Assembly (NCBI GenBank): GCA_934168245.1
Contig: CAKPMY010000005.1
Location: forward strand, 1-64,000
Source of the DNA: an uncultured Bacilli bacterium
GTDB lineage: Bacteria > Bacillota_I > Bacilli_A > RF39 > UBA660
Direction: 5' to 3'
Length of the DNA stretch: 64,000 bases
Positions 6,734 through 15,648 of the stretch are shown here, piece by piece. The notes beneath the pieces are model-generated. The model was given only the letters and a program-made list of their open reading frames with translations, did not search any database and was not told where the DNA came from. How positions within the stretch are numbered: position 1 is the first letter of the stretch; every line of letters begins with the position of its first letter. The translations under genes and the position numbers were made by a program.

Positions 6734-9098
6734 AACCTATCGTATAACAATAATCACTACCTAAAGCAGTCTCACTAGAAGTACAAGCACGTTTAGTAGA
6801 TGATACAACACAAGAGGAAACATATGATCTGCCCAAGGTATTACCATTACAAACAAATGAACTTTGTCGAGTACAAGTATCCACATTATTTTGAGTACTT
6901 GAATCCCATGTGTAATTATAATTAGTATCATATACAGACCAAGCTCCTGAACAAGATGAAGAAGTTTGATAACAACTGCTTCCGTTAAGGTTGCCACCAT
7001 TAGGACAATAATAGTCAGTTTCATAACCAGAATAATGATAACATTTAGTACCATCTCTTGTACCAGAATTACATGAATATGAGGTTCCAGTTTTAGTACA
7101 AGTTCTATTATAAGCACCATAACTATGTTCACCACACGAAATAACATTAGGTGAACATGAGGTAGTACTTGTAGATGACTCAGTACCAAAATTATAAGTA
7201 TAAACATCTTTATAGCATGTTTTGCTAACTAACCTCCATGTATTGTCTTTACAAGAATATGTATATACCTTTCCACTACACTTACTACGACTGTTATTCC
7301 AACTACAACCTGACACTTTTTTACAAGTTGGCTTAGTTGTTTTACCACTACATACATTTGTAGCGGTAGCCGGGTCTTGTATTTGCGTTGGACCAAAGCG
7401 TTTACATTCTTTTTCTTTTTTTGTATATGTAGTAGTTGCTTTTGCATTAGTTGTGTAATAACACTTACTACCATTATCAGTATAACCAGATGGACAAACA
7501 TATCTAGTACTTGCACTTCTTCTACAAATATAAGATGCAAATGATCTTTGGCATGTCTGTGACACCTTATTGTAAGTTGGCTGATTCGTTGAAACTAATG
7601 TTGCCTTACAAGTATTCTCATTACCTGCTTCATCCTTTACATAACCATAGAATGTTCCAACTCCAACATTTAATGTACTACTAGAATTATATGTTGGAGT
7701 TGTAGAAGTACCCATACCATATGCCGTAACTCCATTATTATCAGTCTTAGATGCAAAGGTAATACCAGAAAGACTAACACTAAGTTTACAAGTTGGTTTA
7801 GTGGAATCTACTTTAAATGACTGATCTGCTGGACAAGTTGTTGAATTACCAGCATTATCATAAACTTTACCAGGGGATTCATTAGTATAAACTCCATCTT
7901 TAGTAAATGTAAGTTTTGCATTATCCTTACAACCAGATCCACCTGTATCACTACAAGTTCCAACTAATGTAACACTTTGTTTCCATCCAGTAGAACCACC
8001 AGATGACACACAAGTAGGTTTTGTTTTATCAATTTTTATTATACTTTGAGTACTTTGTGAACAGTTACCAGCAACATCACATGCTCTAACTTCTATATAA
8101 CCATCAAATTCCCTATCTATTACATTCAAATCAACTGGACTAGCATTTCCTGCATCTCTTGAAGAATTATTAATTTTTGTCCATTCTTGCTCCCCTGCTA
8201 CCGAAGAATTAGGATATCTATATTCAAAATAATCAATTCCAGAAGTAGCATCAGTTGAAGTAATTGATATTTTAAATCCTTTATTAGTCCATTTGCTTTC
8301 ATAAGGACTAGAAATGACTGGTTTACTAGGAGGCGTCGTATCAAGATAAATATTTACCGGACATTGATTAGATCCACCATTATTATCTGCAACTGTTATA
8401 AATCCAACCTTGGTATCCGTATTAAAACTTTGTGTATATGTATCTTGTTGACAACCAGTACGTGAATGATCTATACATCTAACTTCTGCTTGAACTGGTG
8501 CAACATTAGTCCAAATTTTTTTCTTGTTACCTTGTAACACTGTACAAGTTGGTCCCGCATTTGGATCAGGTCTTGGAACGTCCGGATCAAAGTCAGATCC
8601 CCCAGGTTCACCAGTAGGTTCAGGAGATTCCGGATCAGCAACTGTTGTACTAAAAGAACAACCTTGTTCAAATCCGGCATCATTACTATATCTTTTACAC
8701 CTTAATTTAACATAATAAACATATTCAAGCAATCCATCAGAATCAAGTGAGCCATTTAAAGAAGCATCGCTCAATCTAACATTAACATTTGCTTTACAAA
8801 CAACCGACTTATCTTCAGGATCTGTTAAATTTTCCAAATATTTTTCATTCATCAGATCTATTGCTTCATAAGTAATTCCATACTCTCCATAATCAGCAAC
8901 ATCTTCTTCTAAGCCTTCATTTGTAATGTAATTATTAACAGCATTACACAAACTCTTCTCCATTGTCTCATATGTTTTTTTCTTAGTTTTAACTGTATAT
9001 CTATTAACAGCCACAACTGTTAAAGTAGATATAATTGCCAAAATAGTTATCGCCGCTAATATTTCAATTAAAGTAAAACCTCTATTCTTTTTTTTCAT
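6732..9098 (-). CDS. Giant cysteine-rich prepilin-type surface protein 1
   Basis: A 788-residue protein with a type IV prepilin leader, MKKKNR|GFTLIE, the invariant Glu+5 and a hydrophobic helix (about 8-30). After a pilin stalk (to ~150) comes a Pro/Asp/Gly linker, then three Ig-like modules separated by KIDKTKPTC and KVDSTKPTC boundaries, and a tail of about 280 residues packed with cysteine. The tail repeats a C-x2-G-x4-5-G-x2-C pattern (for example CPSGYTDNGSKCY). Minor pilins are usually 15-25 kDa, so this is a pilin stalk carrying a large disulfide-rich head, probably an adhesin. The leader is nearly identical to those of the next two genes. SD GGGTGATAC precedes the ATG. The target is unknown. 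Confidence 0.8.
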   Translation of the reverse strand: MKKKNRGFTLIEILAAITILAIISTLTVVAVNRYTVKTKKKTYETMEKSLCNAVNNYITNEGLEEDVADYGEYGITYEAIDLMNEKYLENLTDPEDKSVVCKANVNVRLSDASLNGSLDSDGLLEYVYYVKLRCKRYSNDAGFEQGCSFSTTVADPESPEPTGEPGGSDFDPDVPRPDPNAGPTCTVLQGNKKKIWTNVAPVQAEVRCIDHSRTGCQQDTYTQSFNTDTKVGFITVADNNGGSNQCPVNIYLDTTPPSKPVISSPYESKWTNKGFKISITSTDATSGIDYFEYRYPNSSVAGEQEWTKINNSSRDAGNASPVDLNVIDREFDGYIEVRACDVAGNCSQSTQSIIKIDKTKPTCVSSGGSTGWKQSVTLVGTCSDTGGSGCKDNAKLTFTKDGVYTNESPGKVYDNAGNSTTCPADQSFKVDSTKPTCKLSVSLSGITFASKTDNNGVTAYGMGTSTTPTYNSSSTLNVGVGTFYGYVKDEAGNENTCKATLVSTNQPTYNKVSQTCQRSFASYICRRSASTRYVCPSGYTDNGSKCYYTTNAKATTTYTKKEKECKRFGPTQIQDPATATNVCSGKTTKPTCKKVSGCSWNNSRSKCSGKVYTYSCKDNTWRLVSKTCYKDVYTYNFGTESSTSTTSCSPNVISCGEHSYGAYNRTCTKTGTSYSCNSGTRDGTKCYHYSGYETDYYCPNGGNLNGSSCYQTSSSCSGAWSVYDTNYNYTWDSSTQNNVDTCTRQSSFVCNGNTLGRSYVSSCVVSSTKRACTSSETALGSDYCYTIG

Positions 9099-9180
9099 AA
9101 AATAGTATCACCCTCTACTATAAATATACTATATAAAGGATACCATAAATCCCCCTCCAAAACAACTCCCAAAAAAGTAA

Positions 9181-9224
9181 AATCAAAAAAAATAGTCAAT
9201 GTCTTCTCCACACATTGACTATTA
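9181..9224 (-). terminator. Terminator of the second prepilin gene
   Basis: AATAGTCAATGT (9191-9202) pairs with ACATTGACTATT (9212-9223); on the minus strand a run of Ts follows. A strong intrinsic terminator. Confidence 0.85.
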
Positions 9225-9231
9225 ATTTTAC

Positions 9232-11685
9232 TTAGTTTTTATAACAATAACTATCATTTAATGTTTTATATCCTGTTGCACAAGACTGAGTACTAGAAGT
9301 TTGAGTACAACTAGAAACATAAGTATCTTTAAGTCTATTAGAAGTACAAGCAAATTGACTAGTAACAGTACAAGAATCAGCATTTTTCTCTATACTTGTA
9401 GAAAAATCATAATCATAATTAGTTTTTGAAGCACTAAATCCTGTAGGACAATATGAAGTATTTTTTATGTAGCACTTATTATCACTACTATTTAGTGTTG
9501 AACTAGAATCAGTACATTTATATTTCTTAGTAGCATTAACTTCAATATCACACTTAGAACCATTAACTGTGCCTTTATCACATTTATAAGTAGTCTTAGT
9601 ATAATCACAGGTAGTCCATCTTGCACTCGTTGAATTACATGTAGGTTTAGAAGGAGTACAATTAGTTGTTGCCGTATTAGAAACTTTAGATCTAGTTCCA
9701 TATTTCCAATCTGGTTTAGTACATTTTTGACCAGACAAAGTATAACCAGAATCACACCAAGGTGATTTTTTACCAGATTTTACTCTACAAGAACCGCTTG
9801 TAGTACCTTTCCACTCACATCTTCCCCCTGTAGAAGAACCACAATTAGTTTTACTATAGTTACTACAATAACGAGTTGTACCAGTTTTAGTACCTTTCTC
9901 GCACTTTGCTTGATACTTATAATACCATTTTACTGCAGTCGCATTTGCTGTCTTTTTACATTTAGCACCACTCAAAGTATATCCAGAGTCACAAACATAA
10001 TACGAAGTAGCAGCCTTAGAACAGTCATAACTCTTAACTGTTCTTCTGCATGTATGAACCGTCTTACTATATTTAGGCCCAGATCTCGCCGTAACAGTTG
10101 CAGAACAAGTTGCTACATTACCATCACTATCTTGTACATAACCATAAAATGTTCCCGCAGAAAGTGTCATTGATTTTTTAGAATTATAACTAGGTGTTGA
10201 ACTAGTACCCATACCATATGACGTAACTGTAGTAGAATTATTATAAATATTTAACGTAACTCCTGAAGTACTAACTGATAACGTACATGAAGGCTTAGCC
10301 GTAGATGATTTAATTGATGCTGATTGATCAGCAGGGCAATCTTTAGAGTTACCAGCATTATCATATACTATACCAGGAGATAAATTATCATGAACACCAG
10401 GAGTATTAAATACTCTCTTAGCATTACCCTTACATCCAGATCCACCTGTATCACTACAAGTACCAATCAAAGTAATACTAGTAACTGGTGTAGTCTTTTG
10501 TCCACCAGATGATACACAAGTTGGAGCCGTTTTATCAATTTTTATAGCACTAGAAGAAGTCTCTGAACAGTTACCAGCATAGTCACATGCTCTAAATTCA
10601 ACGTATTCATTTCTTTGTTTTGAAAAATTCGTAGTTTTAAATGCTGAAGAGTCCCCTGCCTTCTTTGAAGAGTTAGCATATTGATGCCACTCATTTTCTC
10701 CAGAAACAGTTGAATTAGGATATCTATATTCAAAATATGCAATACCAGAAACATCATCTACCGAACTCAACGAAACTGAATATGATTTATTAGTCCATTT
10801 ATTTTCATAAGAATTATTAACAATAGGTTTAGATGGTCCCTTAGTATCTATATAAATATTAACTTGACAATTTTTCTCATTACCAGAATTATCAGCAATC
10901 TTTATAAAACTAACTTTAACATCAGAAGAAAATATTTGTGTATAAACAGCTTTTTGACATACGCTACTACCTTGAGCAACACATTTTACTTGTGCTTCAA
11001 CCGGAACATTTTTTGTCCAAGTTTTATTTTCTTTTATAACTTGACATGAAATCGAACCAGTGCCAGGATCAGGTTCAGGATCTGGAGTTGGATCCGGATC
11101 AGGTGTTGGGTCAGGATCCGGTGTTGGATCAGGATCTGGCGTCGGATCAGGATCTGGCGTTGGATCTGGGTCAGGTGTTGGATCCGGATCAGGAACAGGA
11201 TCGGTTGGAATAGTAGGATCTGGTGAACCAGGATCAGTAATTGTTGTACTTAATGAACATCCTTGAGTAAATCCGACATTACTCTCATGCTTTTTACATC
11301 TTACTTTTACAAAATATGAATATTCAACAATTCCATCATCAGCAACTGTACCATTAACAAGTCTAACATTAACATTAGAACCACACATATGTGTCTTATC
11401 CTCTGGATCAATCAATGCTTCCAAATACTTAGAAGACATTAAATCATTGCCATCAAAAGTAACTCCAGCATCTCCAGCATCAGCAATCTCATCTTCTAAA
11501 CCTTCATTTAAAATAAAGTTATTAACGGCATTACATACACTCTTCTCCATCGTTTCATATGTCTTATTTTTAGTCTTAATTGTATATCTATTAACCGCCA
11601 CAACTGTCAAAGTAGATATAATTGCCAAAATAGTTACAGCAGCCAATATTTCAATCAAAGTAAATCCTTTATTATTCATTTTCAT
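9232..11685 (-). CDS. Giant cysteine-rich prepilin-type surface protein 2, with PDPDPT repeats
   Basis: About 817 residues, paralogous to the neighbour at 6732-9098. I place the start at the ATG at 11685, which has GGGTGAT a few bases upstream; a GTG 12 bases earlier is inside that SD. Order: prepilin leader (NNKGFTLIEIL), stalk, a linker with six in-frame copies of PDPDPT plus a variant, Ig-like modules, and a Cys-rich tail with CDSGYTLSGAKC-type motifs seen at least twice. The cysteines imply disulfides outside the cell. It has its own strong terminator. The 18-bp repeat is the main difference from its paralogue and could change length by slippage. Confidence 0.8.
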   Translation of the reverse strand: MKMNNKGFTLIEILAAVTILAIISTLTVVAVNRYTIKTKNKTYETMEKSVCNAVNNFILNEGLEDEIADAGDAGVTFDGNDLMSSKYLEALIDPEDKTHMCGSNVNVRLVNGTVADDGIVEYSYFVKVRCKKHESNVGFTQGCSLSTTITDPGSPDPTIPTDPVPDPDPTPDPDPTPDPDPTPDPDPTPDPDPTPDPDPTPDPEPDPGTGSISCQVIKENKTWTKNVPVEAQVKCVAQGSSVCQKAVYTQIFSSDVKVSFIKIADNSGNEKNCQVNIYIDTKGPSKPIVNNSYENKWTNKSYSVSLSSVDDVSGIAYFEYRYPNSTVSGENEWHQYANSSKKAGDSSAFKTTNFSKQRNEYVEFRACDYAGNCSETSSSAIKIDKTAPTCVSSGGQKTTPVTSITLIGTCSDTGGSGCKGNAKRVFNTPGVHDNLSPGIVYDNAGNSKDCPADQSASIKSSTAKPSCTLSVSTSGVTLNIYNNSTTVTSYGMGTSSTPSYNSKKSMTLSAGTFYGYVQDSDGNVATCSATVTARSGPKYSKTVHTCRRTVKSYDCSKAATSYYVCDSGYTLSGAKCKKTANATAVKWYYKYQAKCEKGTKTGTTRYCSNYSKTNCGSSTGGRCEWKGTTSGSCRVKSGKKSPWCDSGYTLSGQKCTKPDWKYGTRSKVSNTATTNCTPSKPTCNSTSARWTTCDYTKTTYKCDKGTVNGSKCDIEVNATKKYKCTDSSSTLNSSDNKCYIKNTSYCPTGFSASKTNYDYDFSTSIEKNADSCTVTSQFACTSNRLKDTYVSSCTQTSSTQSCATGYKTLNDSYCYKN
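11072..11199 (-). repeat. In-frame 18-bp minisatellite encoding PDPDPT
   Basis: About seven tandem 18-base units encode PDPDPT in the linker of the second giant prepilin, between the pilin stalk and the Ig-like head. Units differ at third bases (ggatcc/ggatct/gggtca), so they are not all recent copies. The paralogous protein has only an irregular Pro/Asp linker here. Confidence 0.9.
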
Positions 11686-11772
11686 AAAAGCAATCACCCA
11701 AACCTTACTTTATCATACTATCAAAATTATAGCACAACCACCAAAAAACAAACAATATTTTTCAAAAGAAAA

Positions 11773-11799
11773 GACAAATAATTACTCAAATTATCTGTC
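11773..11799 (-). terminator. Probable terminator of the third prepilin gene
   Basis: GACAAATAATT and AATTATCTGTC pair with one mismatch; on the minus strand TTTTCTTTTG follows. Confidence 0.5.
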
Positions 11800-11809
11800 T
11801 ATATACACT

Positions 11810-12196
11810 TTAATTAGTTTCAATAACATAAGGCGAATTAACACTACCATTACCTGTTGAATATGTAATATCCGCTCTTAACGAAATAGAAGGTCTAAGC
11901 CCAAATCTAGATGTTGTCAATGTAGAAAGATTAACCATTCCTGTTGGTCCAACATAATAAATCGATCCTGCCGCACTAGGAGATAATGTCCAGTAAACTT
12001 CTCCTGTTGATCTAGCATTATAATTATTTAATAAATTAACCTCCGAAATAGTAAGCAATCCAATGGTTTCATATGTTTTAGTCTTAGTTTTAATTGTATA
12101 TCTAACTACCGAAACAACTGTAAGTGTCCCAACAATTGCCAAAATAGTTACTGCCGCCAATATCTCTATTAATGTAAAACCCTTATTATTTTTCAT
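11810..12196 (-). CDS. Short prepilin-type protein, possibly internally deleted
   Basis: About 128 residues. The first 40 (NNKGFTLIEILAAVTILAI and following) nearly match the leaders of the two giant pilins. The text then changes to an unrelated C-terminus with YWTLSPSAAGSIYYVG, FGLRPSISLRADI and GSVNSPYVIE. That tail resembles the end of larger surface proteins common in gut Firmicutes (a '...LRPSI.L...' finish), but nothing corresponds to the middle of such proteins. It may be a short functional pilin or the product of an internal deletion or recombination. The start is the ATG at 12196; the upstream GTGGTG looks like its SD rather than a start. Confidence 0.65.
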   Translation of the reverse strand: MKNNKGFTLIEILAAVTILAIVGTLTVVSVVRYTIKTKTKTYETIGLLTISEVNLLNNYNARSTGEVYWTLSPSAAGSIYYVGPTGMVNLSTLTTSRFGLRPSISLRADITYSTGNGSVNSPYVIETN

Positions 12197-12257
12197 AAGC
12201 ACCACATTATTTATTACAATAAGAATAGCACACTTAAATTTTAAAAGTCAAAAAAAA

Positions 12258-12279
12258 AGAGCACCGTTCATTATGCTCT
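12258..12279 (-). terminator. Terminator of efp
   Basis: AGAGCA (12258-12263) and TGCTCT (12274-12279) form a stem, followed on the minus strand by eight Ts. The efp stop codon (12271-12273) sits in the loop. Confidence 0.8.
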
Positions 12280-12828
12280 TGACACATACTTGCCATCTGC
12301 TGTTGAAACAATAATAGTTTCTCCCTCTTCTATAAATAAAGGTACACGAACCATTAATCCAGTTTCACATTCAGCATCTTTTAAAGCATTATTAGTAGTA
12401 TTTCCTTTAACAGCAGCCTCAGTATGAGTAATTTTCAACTCAACTTTATCTGGTAAATCAATACCTAATACTTCACCTTCATAAGTAGTAATATATACTT
12501 CTAAATTTTCTTTTAAGAATTTAGCTCCATCTCCAATAGAAGACTTATCAAGTTCTAATTGTTCATAAGTATCCATATTCATAAAATAATATGTCTCACC
12601 CATACAATATAGATATTGCATTAATGTCTTTTCTATTCTAGCAGTAGCAACTTTTACTCCTGCATTAAATGTCTTTTCAAAGATAGCACCAGTTCTTAAA
12701 TTTTTTAATTTAGCCTTAACAATTGCTGCACCTTTACCAGGTTTAACATGTTGTGTATCCATTACTACAAAAATAGCACCATCAACTTCGATAGTAATAC
12801 CATTTTTTAAATCGTTAGTACTAATCAT
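12271..12828 (-). CDS. efp: Translation elongation factor P
   Basis: At 185 residues it has the standard EF-P length, with KOW-like N-terminal and two OB domains. It binds between the P and E sites and relieves ribosome stalling at polyproline. The loop HVKPGKGAA places Lys32 at the tip, as in Bacillus subtilis, where this lysine carries 5-aminopentanol. It does not match the Arg32 type. No epmA-like gene is in the window, but YmfF/YmfH-like proteins, linked to the Bacillus modification, are at 995-3530. The SD AGGAGG overlaps the stop codon of the small upstream gene, so the two are probably translated together. The proline-rich pilins nearby are plausible clients, though DP repeats are weak stallers. 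Confidence 0.96.
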   Translation of the reverse strand: MISTNDLKNGITIEVDGAIFVVMDTQHVKPGKGAAIVKAKLKNLRTGAIFEKTFNAGVKVATARIEKTLMQYLYCMGETYYFMNMDTYEQLELDKSSIGDGAKFLKENLEVYITTYEGEVLGIDLPDKVELKITHTEAAVKGNTTNNALKDAECETGLMVRVPLFIEEGETIIVSTADGKYVSRA

Positions 12829-12837
12829 AAGAACCTC

Positions 12838-13014
12838 CTATTTTCCTCTTTTTGATTTATTATACTTCTTTACATAAACTTTGCCTTTTTCGGCACTTTT
12901 TGTTACTCCACCATTATTAACAGGAGGAAATTTTTCGTCTAAAAAACTAGGCGTACTAGCCTGACGTTCAATTAACTTATCAATATTTTCTGGTCTTTTT
13001 AAATTTTTATCCAT
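12838..13014 (-). CDS. Small basic protein of 58 residues, unknown
   Basis: An ORF between rpmG and efp on the same strand. It begins MDKNLKRPENIDKLIER and ends KVYVKKYNKSKRGK. It is strongly basic at the C-terminus, with no membrane segment and a short PP in the middle (KFPPVN). The stop codon lies in the SD of efp, which suggests translational coupling. The SD before its own ATG is modest (TAGGTAAG). I do not recognise a family. Position between a ribosomal protein gene and efp hints at a ribosome-related role, but this is only context. Confidence 0.6.
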   Translation of the reverse strand: MDKNLKRPENIDKLIERQASTPSFLDEKFPPVNNGGVTKSAEKGKVYVKKYNKSKRGK

Positions 13015-13039
13015 AAAATGTTCTTACCTACCAATCGAA

Positions 13040-13201
13040 TTATTTCTTTTCCTTATGTACAGTATGTTTCTTACATCTAGGACAGTATCTATTTAATTCA
13101 AGACGGTCTGTTTTCTTAACATTTCTTTCAACTCTATAGTTTTCTTCTTTACATTCAGTACAAAATAGAGTTTTGAATTGTCTATTTCCTGCTTTAGCCA
13201 T
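13040..13201 (-). CDS. rpmG: 50S ribosomal protein L33
   Basis: A 53-residue protein starting MAKAGNRQFKTLFCTEC and containing a zinc-ribbon pair, CTEC near residue 14 and CPRC near residue 40. These are the zinc-binding (C+) L33 cysteines. Length and the RYCPRCKKHT motif fit the family. An SD GGAGG precedes the ATG. Firmicutes often carry a second, cysteine-free L33 for zinc limitation; none is in this window. Confidence 0.93.
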   Translation of the reverse strand: MAKAGNRQFKTLFCTECKEENYRVERNVKKTDRLELNRYCPRCKKHTVHKEKK

Positions 13202-13281
13202 GTCTATCCCTCCTTACGTCTATAGGTATTATACCAAAATTTTCCCAAATTGCAAAAGATTTTTATACTTTTTACTAATTT

Positions 13282-15324
13282 CTATACCCCAAACATCTCA
13301 TAATACTTATCTGTAACTGCTCTAGTAATTCTATAATTAACTAAACTCATAAAATCATACCCTGAATTTAAGTGTGAACAATTAGGTGAAGTAACCATAA
13401 ATGAAACCTTTGGATTATTAAATGGTGCATATCCTATAAACGATGTTGTAATAGTTTCAGTATCAATAACTCCATCATTATCAGTATCAATAAAACTCTG
13501 TGAAGTACCAGTCTTCCCTGCTGCATCTAATCTATCATCTGTATAGTAATTACCATAACCACCTCTCATATGCATAACAGCATAAAAGCCTTGTTGTACT
13601 CTTTTTAAGTTTTCTTCCTTAACATCAACTGTATTTAAAATATCAGTCTTATAAGTATATAAAACTTCTCCCATCTCTAAACTATCAGTACTAGCCCTAA
13701 CTTCTTTTAATAAATGTGGTCTAATCCTCTTACCATCCTCCGCTATAGTAGACACATACTGTAATAACTGTATCGGAGTATAAGTCTCATACTGTCCCAT
13801 TACAAAGTCAAGCAAATTACCACTTGCCTTATCCGTAGAAGAATATCCTCTACTTTCAATTGGTAAATCAATACCAGTATAAACCCCTAGTCCAAACTTA
13901 TGATACATATCTCTATAAGTATCAAAAGACTTCTGATTAAAATTAAGCTTCATTCCTCTAAAATATTCTTGTCCATTAACTCTAATAGCCGTTTTAAACT
14001 GATAAACATTACTACTCTTAGCCATAGCCGTAATATCATCTATTACACCTAAGTCTAAAACTGATGAACACTTAGCCGGAGCCCCTGCTATTTTTACACA
14101 TTCATCTAACATTCTTTCTCCAAAATGAATTGCTCCCGTCTCATACCCCACTAACATTGAAGCACCTTTCACAACAGATCCAGGTGTAATTGGTGATATT
14201 AAAATACTATTAACATTATCTATTATTTTATCCCCTACTAATTTTCTAGATGCCATTGCTAAAATCTCCCCAGTATTAGGATCAGAAATAATAACTGATG
14301 AATGATCATAATACTCTGTATTGGCCTCATTCTTAGTCCTAATTAATTGTTCATCTATAATCTTTTCTACCTCTAATTGTAAATTCATATCAATAGATAA
14401 AACTATATCATTACCCTTTTTCCCTTCTTTAACAAGTCTCACTTCATGTGAATTAACTGCCTCATAAATACTCTTTTCTCCCTTAAGATACTCTTCATAC
14501 TGTTTTTCCAAATAATTAAGTCCCACTCGATCATTTAAAGAATACCCAAGTTTTAAATAGTATTCTTTCTCTTCTTCAGGTATACCTTGACTACTAGAAG
14601 AAACACTTCCTAATATAGTTCTTAAACTATCTCCATAAGGATAAACTCTCTCCCAATCAACTCTCGTATTAAAACCATTTAACTCATTAACATTTTCCGA
14701 AATATAAGCAAATTCACTATCACTAACGTCACTCTTAATAACCTTCTCCTCATATGCATAACCCTTAGACATTAAATAATATAAATAAGCCGCTCTTAAA
14801 TCATCTTCAGTAAATCCAGAAATATCATCTAAACTAATTCTTTCTATCTTTAATTCCAATATATCTTTATTAGATAACTTTCTCTGTTTAACTAACTCTC
14901 TTTCACTATCAGTAATTTTTAAATTACAAACATCTGGATACTTTGCCAAATAAAACTCTTTTCTAGCCCTTAAATTAAGTTTATTAATATCTAGTTCTAA
15001 ATGCTTAGAAACTAAATAAGCAAGTTCAATCATCTCGTTAACAGTTGTCCCTTTCTCTTTCTTATATACAATGGTATTAATAGCCTTATTATCTACTATA
15101 ACATTATAATTCCTATCATAAATTCTCCCTCTAGGAGAACTACTCAATGTAATCTTCTTATTAGTCAAAGTATCTAACTTTTCACTATAAAAATTCCCAT
15201 GTACAATAATAACTGAAAATAATTTTCCAAATAAAACTAAAAAAAGTAAAATAACTACCCCATACATAAAATATATTCTCTTCCCAATAATAACTTCATA
15301 ATTATATTTTTTCTTTCTTTTCAT
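13282..15324 (-). CDS. Class B penicillin-binding protein (peptidoglycan D,D-transpeptidase)
   Basis: About 680 residues: one membrane anchor (about 15-40), a dimerisation domain starting with SSSPRGRIYDRN, and a transpeptidase domain. Active-site motifs are complete: SVVK at 383-386, SSN at 437-439 and KTGTS starting near 604. It cross-links peptidoglycan outside the membrane during elongation or division. I cannot decide between the PBP2 (elongation) and FtsI/PBP2B (division) types; no PASTA domain is present. The ATG at 15324 is chosen because GGTGAT lies at the right distance, whereas the ATG 12 bases upstream has no SD. It is a single gene, divergent from the small gene at 15394. Confidence 0.92.
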   Translation of the reverse strand: MKRKKKYNYEVIIGKRIYFMYGVVILLFLVLFGKLFSVIIVHGNFYSEKLDTLTNKKITLSSSPRGRIYDRNYNVIVDNKAINTIVYKKEKGTTVNEMIELAYLVSKHLELDINKLNLRARKEFYLAKYPDVCNLKITDSERELVKQRKLSNKDILELKIERISLDDISGFTEDDLRAAYLYYLMSKGYAYEEKVIKSDVSDSEFAYISENVNELNGFNTRVDWERVYPYGDSLRTILGSVSSSSQGIPEEEKEYYLKLGYSLNDRVGLNYLEKQYEEYLKGEKSIYEAVNSHEVRLVKEGKKGNDIVLSIDMNLQLEVEKIIDEQLIRTKNEANTEYYDHSSVIISDPNTGEILAMASRKLVGDKIIDNVNSILISPITPGSVVKGASMLVGYETGAIHFGERMLDECVKIAGAPAKCSSVLDLGVIDDITAMAKSSNVYQFKTAIRVNGQEYFRGMKLNFNQKSFDTYRDMYHKFGLGVYTGIDLPIESRGYSSTDKASGNLLDFVMGQYETYTPIQLLQYVSTIAEDGKRIRPHLLKEVRASTDSLEMGEVLYTYKTDILNTVDVKEENLKRVQQGFYAVMHMRGGYGNYYTDDRLDAAGKTGTSQSFIDTDNDGVIDTETITTSFIGYAPFNNPKVSFMVTSPNCSHLNSGYDFMSLVNYRITRAVTDKYYEMFGV

Positions 15325-15393
15325 TTTAATCACCATTATTAGTTTATCTCATATTTAAAATCTTATTTCATATATTTTTTATGAGGTGATACT

Positions 15394-15648
15394 ATTTATA
15401 AAGATCTAATTAAAAAATATATTAATTATCTAACACTAGATGACATTAAAAAATATGCATTAAAACAAAATATAGAAGCATCTGATCAAGAATTATTAAT
15501 TATTTATAATTTTATCAAAGAAAACTACATCGACCTTCTAAATAACAATACTTCTATTTTTGATTCTTTAAAGTTAAAAATCCGTCCATTTCTCTTTGAT
15601 AAAATAATTTCTCTCTACAATGAAAATAAGACTAAATACCTCTCTTAG
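15394..15648 (+). CDS. 84-residue protein with apparent ATT start, YqfT-like (DUF2624)
   Basis: A clean reading frame runs from just after a TGA at 15382 to the TAG at 15646 and has no ATG, GTG or TTG near its beginning. A good SD (GAGGTG, 15383-15388) is five bases before ATT at 15394. Read from there it begins (M)YKDLIKKYINYLTLDDIKKY and continues with EASDQELLIIYNFIKENYIDLL. This helical pattern resembles the small DUF2624 proteins; B. subtilis yqfT lies next to nfo, and nfo is 1 kb away here. A terminator hairpin overlaps the stop. Either translation starts at ATT, a known but rare start, or the start codon was lost recently and this is a young pseudogene. Confidence 0.6.
   Translation: MYKDLIKKYINYLTLDDIKKYALKQNIEASDQELLIIYNFIKENYIDLLNNNTSIFDSLKLKIRPFLFDKIISLYNENKTKYLS

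Noticed and set aside
7222..7458. Plus-strand and minus-strand frames within the giant pilins
   Set aside because: Shadows of the repetitive Cys-rich coding sequence, with no start signals and no family features.
11072..11199. Possible CRISPR array
   Set aside because: The 18-bp units are contiguous, in frame and without spacers; they encode PDPDPT.
11060..11266. Plus-strand frame of repeated GSGSGV residues
   Set aside because: It is the complement of the PDPDPT repeat in the prepilin gene and has no SD or promoter; the minus-strand frame is the real one.
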